Shown: positions 7,739-12,781 of the stretch, piece after piece
How the letters are laid out: every line of letters begins with the position of its first letter
How positions within the stretch are numbered: position 1 is the stretch's first letter
Origin: Opitutaceae bacterium
GTDB taxonomy: Bacteria; Verrucomicrobiota; Verrucomicrobiae; Opitutales; Opitutaceae
Direction of reading: 5' to 3'
Length of the DNA: 12,781 bases
NCBI GenBank assembly: GCA_031266495.1
Contig: JAISAX010000868.1
Coordinates: 1 to 12,781, forward strand
Program-made: the position numbers and the translations under genes
Notes under the pieces: model-generated
What the model saw: only the letters and a program-made list of their open reading frames with translations
Database searches by the model: none
Told to the model about the DNA's origin: nothing

Positions 7739-9091
7739 TTACCAGGAGAAACGGATTTCTCCGGTGACGGGTGAGGTGATTTCGAGCATGAGACCGTGCG
7801 GGGTGTGGTGTTCGCGCAGGGCGACAGTGTCGCCCGTGATGTGGGGCCAGGGCATGTTGTGCCAGGCGGTCACAGGACCAGCGTCGTGTGGAGGGAAAAT
7901 CCGGAGGGTGGCTTCGCGTAGTCCGCTGACGAGGATGCGGCGGGTGACGCCGATCTGGGCAGGGTGGCGTTCGATGCAACTGATGACACCGTCGGTCTGG
8001 CCGTGGAGGAATATCCGGCATTCGTGGCGGCAGGCATGGGGCAGGCGGTGGGTGGCGTGGCCGTCGCGAAGGCGGGTTTCCGCTCCGAGAAAAATGGGCG
8101 CGCCAAACGGGGTGTGGAGGTGAATTTCGGCGGTGGTATCGGGAACGTATCCGGAAAATAACCACGAATTGTCGTGGCGATGGAGCGTGAGGACGGGGTG
8201 GCGTCCGGTGGAGGTCGTGGTGTCGAAGGAGAAGTGCCAGCCGTGCGTTTCGGCGAGGACGTGACGAACGAGCTGCGCAAAGGGCCAGGTGGTGTCGGGC
8301 GCGTCGGGGACGGGGAGTTTTTGTCCGGGAACCATGCGCATGGTCAGCGGAGCGCGAAGCCAGGCGATGCGTCCGCCGGCAGGGGTCGCGCAATGGGCGG
8401 CGAAAACGCGACGGGAGAGGCGGGGGGGGCAGGAGGGGGGGGAGGGGAGGGAGGGGCGACGCTGCGCGTCGTCTGCCGGCAGGATGCCGGCGGTCCCAGG
8501 CGCTGCCGCGCCGTGCGTGCAGGTGGCAATGTGCGTGGGGGTGGGGGGGGCGGGAGCGGGAGCTTCGGTGAGCGCGCCGCCGGACATGATGGAATTGTGT
8601 CCGAAGATGGCGGGACGGGGGGCGCCGGTTTCGTGAGTGTCGATGGATCGGGCAATCGTATCCACAATCATGTTACCAGAGAGCGGGACGGCGGCGGCGA
8701 GGCCGAGGCGGGCGCGTAGGACGGGGGCGGTGTCGAGGGGGCCGTAAACGAGGAGCGCCCCGCCGGCGTCGGCCCAGGCAAGGAGGCGTTGTTCGGTGGC
8801 GGCGTCGAAGGGCGCGGGGGTGATGAGTACGCGGCCGCCAAGGACGCGGCCGGCGTGGCCGGAGTCGAGGAGCGCGGCGAAAGCGCGGGTGCTGATGACG
8901 GTGTTGAGGGGGAGGCCGTCGTTGATGATTTCGCGCGCGAACCAGTCGGTATGGAAGAGGCGTTCGGGGGCGGGCGCGGGGCCGAACATGGCGTCGTGAA
9001 TTTCGTCGAAAGGATAGAGCCAGACGAGGGGACCGGCGGCGTCGGGGCGTTCGGTCCAGGCGCGGAGGAGGTGCGGGGTGGCTTGGCCTGG
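7739..9091 (-). pseudogene. 5'-truncated gene, possible glycoside hydrolase C-terminal part
   Basis: About 450 codons remain, from roughly 9091 to the TAA at 7739; the true N-terminus appears to be missing. The readable part begins TPHLLRAWTERPDAAGPLVW, then LYPFDEIHDAMF, PERLFHTDWF and NDGLPLNTVIS. It continues with a Rossmann-like stretch, GRVLITPAPFDAATEQRLLA then GGALLVYGPLD, which recalls the non-catalytic domain after the barrel in some beta-galactosidase-like enzymes. The C-terminal part is strand-rich and ends SPVTGEIRFSW. I do not recognise the family with certainty. Upstream of about 9091 the frame stays open only as the antisense of plus-strand genes. An ATG at 8989 could start a 416-residue product, but it would cut into the conserved-looking LYPFDEIHD segment. 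It heads the operon running into the pseudopilin-like gene 42 bases on. Residues encoded at about 8397-8530 look like an inserted repeat. Confidence 0.6.
8397..8530. repeat. Probable palindromic repeat insertion inside the truncated gene
   Basis: This stretch breaks the texture of the gene around it. It contains two adjacent perfect dyads, CGACGC-TGC-GCGTCG at 8457-8471 and GCCGGCA-GGA-TGCCGGC at 8475-8491, next to G-rich runs at 8422-8456 (two runs of eight G and several shorter ones). On the minus strand it encodes a Pro/Arg/Ser-rich segment including GTAGILPADDAQRRPSLPS; on the plus strand the palindrome reads SAGRMPAVPG. I recall similar peptides recurring in unrelated predicted proteins of Opitutaceae, which suggests a dispersed element that inserts in frame. 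The insert keeps the frame open. The outer edges are approximate. Confidence 0.55.
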
Positions 9092-9105
9092 AACCGTGTC
9101 GGCCA
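9080..9105. other. Breakpoint between two 5'-truncated divergent genes
   Basis: The plus strand switches here from G-rich (antisense of minus-strand genes) to C-rich (sense of plus-strand genes) within a few bases. To the left, minus-strand coding is convincing up to TPHLLRAWTE; to the right, plus-strand coding is convincing from about RVGQPLTPAH. Neither gene has a start, signal peptide or promoter, and there is no spacer between them. A deletion across a divergent promoter or an assembly/amplification chimera would both give this picture. The exact base cannot be fixed without relatives. Confidence 0.7.
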
Positions 9106-9559
9106 GCCCCTCACTCCCGCGCACCGCTCCGCGCCTCTCGACGTCGCGCGCCTCGACGCCGGCGGCGGCGCCGTCACCGCCGACCTCGGCAATGCCTACC
9201 CCGCCGTTGAAAAATGGATACGCCATGTCGAATGGACGGCCTCCACCCTGCGCGTCCGCGACGAACTCGTCCTGAAATCCCCCGACATCGCCCTCTTTCG
9301 CTGGCACCTCGGCGCGCCGGCCAAAGACGTGCGATGGTTTCGCGGCCAACTCCCCGCCGAATCCGTCACCCTGAGTCCCGGCCTGCTGACGGGAAACGGA
9401 TTCCGCATCCGCTACGATGCCAGCCAGCCCCTCGCCGAACGCATGGAAACCATGCCCGATGCCACCCTCGGCCACCGCAGCGAGCACCACTGCCTCGTCG
9501 TGCGGTCCGCAAAACCCGTGCGTAACATGATATTGAATACCCTTGTCGAAACCGACTGA
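9092..9559 (+). pseudogene. C-terminal fragment of a heparinase II/III-like lyase
   Basis: About 155 codons remain, ending at the TGA at 9557-9559. The sequence has the strand-rich character of the C-terminal beta-sandwich of heparinase II/III-type polysaccharide lyases: RLDAGGGAVTADLGNAYPAV, then HVEWTASTLRVRDELVL and DIALFRWHLG. The ADL-AYP, RVRDEL and FRWHL pattern is what I recognise; the family call is from memory. The N-terminal alpha-toroid catalytic domain, several hundred residues, is absent, so the fragment should have no lyase activity. The frame runs open upstream to about 8789, but that part is antisense to the minus-strand gene. No start codon or ribosome site suits the fragment. 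It ends 37 bases before the second pseudopilin-like gene, so it was probably the first gene of that operon. Alternative: the C-terminus of another beta-sandwich enzyme. Confidence 0.6.
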
Positions 9560-9578
9560 CGCGCTCCATCCCTCACGA

Positions 9579-9591
9579 CCCTCCCCCCCCC
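9579..9591 (+). promoter_or_regulatory. C-rich leader tract before the second pseudopilin-like gene
   Basis: The sequence CCCTCCCCCCCCC ends five bases before the ATG at 9597. No purine-rich Shine-Dalgarno sequence exists, so this tract occupies the place where one would be. It closely matches the tract before the other pseudopilin-like gene on the opposite strand. Confidence 0.4.
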
Positions 9592-9596
9592 GCGCT

Positions 9597-10346
9597 ATGA
9601 AAACCAAATCCGCCTTCACGCTTGTCGAACTCCTCACGGTCATCGCCATCATCGGCATCCTTGCCGCCATCATCATCCCCACCATTGGCAAAGTCCGCAA
9701 GCAGGCCGCCATCGCCAAAGTGACCTCCAACCTCCGCCAGACCGGCATCCTGATCATGCTCTCCGCCAACGATAATCGGGACGAGTTGCCCGGCCGCAAC
9801 AACGGCTCGGCCATCGGCACCGGGGACAAAGGCCTGAACGCGGGCGCGAGCGACCGGATCGGCTCCGGTGAGTATCATATGCTTGGATACCACCTCGCCT
9901 CTTGTTCCGGCCTCGCGATCAACCCCTCCGGGAACACGAACATCCCCTCGCTCGAAGACCCCCTCGGGCGCCGCGACAGTAAAAGTCCCGACGGCCGCCC
10001 CGTACTCTGGATACTCAATCGCGACATGAAAGGCGGCGCCGGTTTTTATCCTGGCATCCCCGGCGGCACGGTGATCCATCCGTTTGGCAGCAACGCCGGA
10101 ACGGGCGCTCCCCCCATGCGCTACACCGCGCTGCTCGGCCAGATCGCTCCTTCGCGGACGTGGGCGTTGATCCAGGCGGATGTCAAGGGCGCCTCCGTCG
10201 ATTACAGCCTCTCGGCGGGCAGCGCCTACAACAGCCCGGATGACCCGGTGCTCGGCAGCTATCGCCTCGCCCTGTTTTTCGACTGGAGCGTGGGCCGCAT
10301 CCCGACGGGCACAAACCTCCGCAAGGAAATCTCCATTCGACAGTAA
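9597..10346 (+). CDS. Pseudopilin-like protein with prepilin N-terminal methylation domain
   Basis: Predicted 249-residue pseudopilin. A six-residue leader, MKTKSA, precedes the prepilin peptidase site and helix FTLVELLTVIAIIGILAAII, with the conserved Glu at mature position 5 and alanine instead of glycine at -1. The globular part is Gly- and Asn-rich (for example SDRIGSGEYHMLGYHLAS) and ends GSYRLALFFDWSVGRIPTG. Unlike the pseudopilin-like protein at 6962-7696 it shows no H-X9-DG motif, though the ends look analogous. The ATG at 9597 gives a normal short leader; the frame continues 54 bases upstream without a better start. It follows the heparinase-like fragment by 37 bases and precedes the PEP-CTERM gene by 37 bases, the same order as on the minus strand. 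Its N-terminal coding sequence matches that of the other gene at 73 of 83 bases in inverted orientation. Confidence 0.9.
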   Translation: MKTKSAFTLVELLTVIAIIGILAAIIIPTIGKVRKQAAIAKVTSNLRQTGILIMLSANDNRDELPGRNNGSAIGTGDKGLNAGASDRIGSGEYHMLGYHLASCSGLAINPSGNTNIPSLEDPLGRRDSKSPDGRPVLWILNRDMKGGAGFYPGIPGGTVIHPFGSNAGTGAPPMRYTALLGQIAPSRTWALIQADVKGASVDYSLSAGSAYNSPDDPVLGSYRLALFFDWSVGRIPTGTNLRKEISIRQ

Positions 10347-10361
10347 ACATCCGCATCCAAA

Positions 10362-10377
10362 ACAATAATACAATAAT
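10362..10377 (+). repeat. Two tandem ACAATAAT units in an AT-rich leader
   Basis: The 37-base gap between the pseudopilin-like gene and the PEP-CTERM gene contains ACAATAAT twice in a row, ending six bases before the ATG at 10384. The gap has no hairpin or T tract, so there is no sign of a terminator and read-through is likely. The A-rich leader has no Shine-Dalgarno sequence and probably gives an unstructured start region. Confidence 0.5.
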
Positions 10378-10383
10378 AGCACC

Positions 10384-11235
10384 ATGAACCCGAACCAATT
10401 CATCAAGGCGACGCTCGTTTCCGGCTCCCTGTTAGCCGGTAGTGCGTTTTCCGCGACAGTCATCACCGATCCCGCGCTGGTTACGACCGGCAACAAAATC
10501 GCCCCCTACGCGGCCATCAACACACCCGCCCCCGGAAGCACGGCGGAAAGCACGCTTGAAGCACTGTCTGCTTACGCCGTCCTGCAAGACTTCACGGGAT
10601 TTGTCAGTGGCTCCAACACGCTCCATTTCAGCGCGGAAGCCCGCTCCCGGCCCGATGTGCAAATCACATTCGCAGGCGCCTCCAGTACCGCCAACACCGG
10701 CAAGGCGATGACCAACAATTCCTTTCTCACCTCCTCGGGAAGCGGCATGCAAATCCAGCTCACTCCCTCGGAAACGGACGCGACCTCGTTCACCGCGACA
10801 ATCGATTTCGGCGAATGGAATGCGGCAAGCAGCACTTTTAACGGAAACGCCAACAACGTGAACGCGGCCGGATTCACCCTTCGTGCGGCGCTGGAACGCT
10901 TTGCCCTGGTTTCCTCGATCACCGCCCGGTTTTACTCTGCAGATGGCAACATCCTTTCGACCCAAAGCATCACCGCAAACAACCTGCCCACTGGCGCCGC
11001 CCCGAGTATCCATTTCGGCTATCAAGCCGCTGGGAACAGCAGCATCAGTTCGATCATTCTCACGGTGGACATGATCCGTAAGGAAGAAAGCAGCACTGTC
11101 CCGGCACCACTCTTCGGTTTCGATGACCTCGGATTCACAACCATCGCCATCCCCGTCCCTGAACCCGCCGCCATCGCCTGGCTGGGCGGCCTTGTCATGA
11201 TGGCCGCCGCCGCCTGGCAACGCTGTCGCCGCTGA
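10384..11235 (+). CDS. PEP-CTERM sorting-signal protein of unknown function
   Basis: Predicted exported protein of 283 residues. Residues 1-24 form a signal peptide (MNPNQFIKATLVSGSLLAGS then AFSA). The body is Ser/Thr/Asn-rich and strand-like with no domain I recognise. Typical stretches are TLHFSAEARSRPDVQITFAG and LVSSITARFYSADGNILS. Residues 258-283 are the PEP-CTERM tail: VPEPAAIAW, a hydrophobic segment and a QRCRR end, implying sorting by an exosortase to the envelope or matrix. It lies 37 bases after the pseudopilin-like gene and its TGA is 17 bases before a palindromic repeat, which may mark the end of the transcript. A role as a surface or matrix protein accompanying polysaccharide degradation is inferred from the neighbours only. 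Confidence 0.88.
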   Translation: MNPNQFIKATLVSGSLLAGSAFSATVITDPALVTTGNKIAPYAAINTPAPGSTAESTLEALSAYAVLQDFTGFVSGSNTLHFSAEARSRPDVQITFAGASSTANTGKAMTNNSFLTSSGSGMQIQLTPSETDATSFTATIDFGEWNAASSTFNGNANNVNAAGFTLRAALERFALVSSITARFYSADGNILSTQSITANNLPTGAAPSIHFGYQAAGNSSISSIILTVDMIRKEESSTVPAPLFGFDDLGFTTIAIPVPEPAAIAWLGGLVMMAAAAWQRCRR

Positions 11236-11251
11236 ACCACTACGTCGCAAG

Positions 11252-11285
11252 CGCGTAACATCAAATTCTTCACTGATGTTACGCG
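11252..11285. repeat. Perfect 12-base palindrome of the GCGTAAC family
   Basis: CGCGTAACATCA at 11252-11263 and TGATGTTACGCG at 11274-11285 are perfect reverse complements around the loop AATTCTTCAC. It lies 17 bases past the PEP-CTERM stop codon. The arms and the T-rich loop match the repeats at 1399-1520. The hairpin could stabilise or end the transcript, but it lacks a T tract. Confidence 0.85.
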
Positions 11286-11395
11286 GTTCGACTGTAGGGG
11301 CTTCGCTTGCGAAGCCCTCAAGAACCTGACACAAGTGGAGATACGTCAACCCGTTTGCCTGGCACGGGCTACGAGAGGCACCGCGTAACATCAGT
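11272..11395. mobile_element. Small MITE-like element with 15-base terminal inverted repeats
   Basis: ACTGATGTTACGCGG at 11272-11286 and CCGCGTAACATCAGT at 11381-11395 are perfect reverse complements. Next to the ends lie two copies of TTCTTCA, at 11266-11272 and 11395-11401, in direct orientation, as a target-site duplication would be. The 94 bases between hold no gene but do hold a perfect hairpin (11298-11317). Against a transposon reading, the other cluster has the related TTATTTGAC in the same place, so the T-rich segment may be part of the repeat rather than duplicated target. Confidence 0.5.
11298..11317. repeat. Perfect hairpin GGGCTTCGC-TT-GCGAAGCCC
   Basis: Nine-base arms at 11298-11306 and 11309-11317 are perfectly complementary. 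The context TGTAGGGGCTTCGCTTGCGA resembles short dispersed intergenic hairpins of the REP type, as I recall them from many bacterial genomes. It is nested within the larger inverted-repeat element. No T run follows, so it is a weak terminator candidate for the PEP-CTERM transcript. Confidence 0.6.
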
Positions 11396-11409
11396 TCTTC
11401 ATCCGTCTT

Positions 11410-11424
11410 CCCTCCCCCCCCCCC
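11410..11424 (+). promoter_or_regulatory. C-rich leader tract before the pyruvyl transferase-like gene
   Basis: CCCT followed by eleven C ends 11 bases before the ATG at 11436. A GAGG at 11425-11428, seven bases before the ATG, could serve as a weak Shine-Dalgarno sequence, which the other tracts here lack. The length of the C run is likely to be unstable. Confidence 0.4.
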
Positions 11425-11435
11425 GAGGCCGAATC

Positions 11436-12776
11436 ATGAAATCATTCCGCTCCCTTCTCCCTCTGTTTGTATCCGCATTTATCCTGCACATGCTGCCGGG
11501 CGCCGGCGTTTCCCCGCCGCCCTCTTCGGCGGACTCCGGCTCGCCAGTCATTCTCATTCGCTCCGGCTGGCAAACTGTCAACATTGGCGACATCGCCCAC
11601 ACCTCCGGTCTCCTGACACTCCTCGGGCGACACGTTCCCGAGGCCCGGCTCATTCTCTGGCCGGCGGACATTAGCGGCGAAGCCGAGCCGATGCTTCGAC
11701 GGTATTTCCCAAAAGTTCAAATTCTTCGCAGTGGCGGACTGGACAAGGAAGACCGGCCCGCCACTGCGGAGTTGCGCGCCGCATTCGACTCGGCCCGGCT
11801 TTTCATTTGCAGCTCCGCGCCCGACATCAGCGTTGCCACAAGGGCCTTCGCCGCATGGAAAAAACACCACGCCGCCGACCACCCCAATCATCCCTGCGGT
11901 TTTTACGGCGTCACGGTCGATCGTGAGTCCACCTTTGCCACCTTCACCCAGCGCAATTCGCTGAGCCAGACGGAGCGGGAAATCCTCAACCAGGCCGCCT
12001 TCGTTTATACCCGCGAAACGGCGAGCCTCGATTACCTGCGTCGTGAAAAAATAACGACGCCGGTTCTGGATTTCGCTCCCGACACCGTGTTTGGCGTCGC
12101 GCAATACGACACCGCTCGCGCCGACGCCTGGCTCCGCGCCAACCGGCTCGAAAAAGGGCGTTACCTCTGCGTGATCGCCCGCACCCGCTTCGCCCCCTAC
12201 TACAAACTCCGCAATCTCCCGCCCAATGCCACCGACCTTGCCAAGGAAACCTACAATGCGCGGCATGTTGAAAACGATCTTGGCAAGATTCGCGCCGCCA
12301 TCATCCGCTTCGTACGGAAAACCGGCCTCAACGTCGTGCTTTGCCCCGAAATGACCTTCGAGGTCGAAGTCGAAAAAACGGAGGTTTACGACAAGCTCCC
12401 CGAAGACATTCGCCGCAATGTTGTCTGGAAAGGCAGTTACTGGATGCCGGATGAGGCCGCTGCCGTTTATCGCGGAGCGGTCGCCCTGCTGAGCATGGAG
12501 TGCCATTCTCCGATCATCGCCGCCGCCGCTGGAGTCCCGTCGCTTTATCTCCCCACCGAAACCGAAACGAACAAAGGCCAGATGTGGCCGGACATCGGAC
12601 TCGGCGACTGGAGACTTTATCTCGACGATCCTGCCGTCACCGGCGAATCGCTCGCGGACGAACTCATCCGTATCCATAAAAACCCTGCGGTTGCCGCTGA
12701 AAAGCTGGCCCGCGCCATGGATTACGTTCGTTCCGTCCAGGAGAAAACGCTGACCGGGCTTCCCGGCCTCCGGTAG
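11436..12776 (+). CDS. Secreted polysaccharide pyruvyl transferase-family protein
   Basis: Predicted protein of 446 residues. Residues 1-25 look like a signal peptide (MKSFRSLLPLFVSAFILHML). The mature part has the layout of the polysaccharide pyruvyl transferase family (PF04230-like). The early motif VNIGDIAHTSGLLTLL (NIGD at residues 49-52) opens the first Rossmann-like half. VYTRETASLDYLR lies near residue 191, KGRYLCVIARTRFAPYYKL starts the second half near 240, and the late motif SMECHSPIIAAAAGVPSLYL (residues 353-372) corresponds to the usual S-x-R/E-x-H-x-P region. Cytoplasmic members move pyruvate from phosphoenolpyruvate to sugar ketals; an exported member cannot easily use that donor, so the reaction here is uncertain. 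I chose the ATG at 11436 for its signal peptide and the GAGG seven bases upstream; the frame extends back through the repeat element without coding character. It stands alone after the repeats and probably has its own promoter there. Confidence 0.8.
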   Translation: MKSFRSLLPLFVSAFILHMLPGAGVSPPPSSADSGSPVILIRSGWQTVNIGDIAHTSGLLTLLGRHVPEARLILWPADISGEAEPMLRRYFPKVQILRSGGLDKEDRPATAELRAAFDSARLFICSSAPDISVATRAFAAWKKHHAADHPNHPCGFYGVTVDRESTFATFTQRNSLSQTEREILNQAAFVYTRETASLDYLRREKITTPVLDFAPDTVFGVAQYDTARADAWLRANRLEKGRYLCVIARTRFAPYYKLRNLPPNATDLAKETYNARHVENDLGKIRAAIIRFVRKTGLNVVLCPEMTFEVEVEKTEVYDKLPEDIRRNVVWKGSYWMPDEAAAVYRGAVALLSMECHSPIIAAAAGVPSLYLPTETETNKGQMWPDIGLGDWRLYLDDPAVTGESLADELIRIHKNPAVAAEKLARAMDYVRSVQEKTLTGLPGLR

Positions 12777-12781
12777 CCATA

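Noticed and set aside
8422..8456. G-quadruplex regulatory element
   Set aside because: The G runs could fold that way, but they lie inside a coding-strand complement within a probable inserted repeat; no position-specific evidence for a regulatory role.
9092..9829. Upstream part of the minus-strand frame that ends at 7739
   Set aside because: The frame is open but reads the antisense of the heparinase-like fragment and pseudopilin-like gene, so it was not counted as part of the truncated minus-strand gene.
11298..11317. Rho-independent terminator
   Set aside because: The hairpin is strong but is followed by CTCAAG rather than a T run, so only a weak terminator role is possible.
9573..11391. 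Minus-strand open frames of 307 and 319 codons
   Set aside because: Both are antisense to well-supported plus-strand genes (pseudopilin-like and PEP-CTERM) and show no domain.
11442..12677. Long minus-strand open frame (411 codons)
   Set aside because: Antisense to the pyruvyl transferase-like gene, which has recognisable motifs and a signal peptide; the antisense product has none.

Overview
The window is GC-rich bacterial DNA. It carries several hallmarks of Verrucomicrobia, probably Opitutaceae or a close relative: PEP-CTERM surface proteins, pseudopilin-like proteins with a prepilin N-terminus encoded beside carbohydrate genes, secreted LamG-type enzymes, a LacI-family regulator, and start codons mostly without a Shine-Dalgarno sequence. 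The taxon is inferred from gene content and style; there is no rRNA or other marker gene here.

Layout. Bases 1-60 are a 22-base C run and a GC hairpin. An AT-rich leader (about 90-205) precedes a LacI-type regulator (206-1306, +). A cluster of palindromic repeats (1399-1520) follows, and its last copy supplies the stop codon of a minus-strand operon. Read from its upstream end, that operon is: a 5'-truncated gene of unknown function (about 9091-7739), a pseudopilin-like protein (7696-6962), a LamG/PEP-CTERM surface protein (6918-5944), a very large secreted LamG plus putative TIM-barrel glycoside hydrolase (5902-2528), and a secreted mutarotase-like protein whose ATG overlaps the preceding stop (2531-1512). 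On the plus strand lie a 5'-truncated heparinase II/III-like C-terminus (about 9092-9559), a second pseudopilin-like gene (9597-10346) and a second PEP-CTERM gene (10384-11235). A second copy of the same palindromic repeat family (11252-11401) follows, then a secreted polysaccharide pyruvyl transferase-family protein (11436-12776).

How it fits together. This looks like a locus for secreted polysaccharide breakdown and surface attachment. Predicted exported enzymes (LamG-hydrolase, heparinase-like lyase, mutarotase-like protein) sit beside PEP-CTERM surface proteins and pseudopilins, with a LacI-type sugar-responsive regulator at the edge. The locus was probably built as two divergent operons with the same order: enzyme, pseudopilin, PEP-CTERM protein.

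Main anomaly. At about 9080-9105 coding flips abruptly from minus to plus strand, and both flanking genes lack their N-termini and any promoter. One deletion across a divergent promoter, or an assembly/amplification chimera, would explain this. Other notable structure: the GCGTAAC palindrome family at both ends of the locus, a probable in-frame repeat insertion inside the truncated minus-strand gene, and C-rich tracts of the CCCTCCCC type just upstream of four start codons. I see no tRNA, rRNA, CRISPR array, transposase or convincing Rho-independent terminator.
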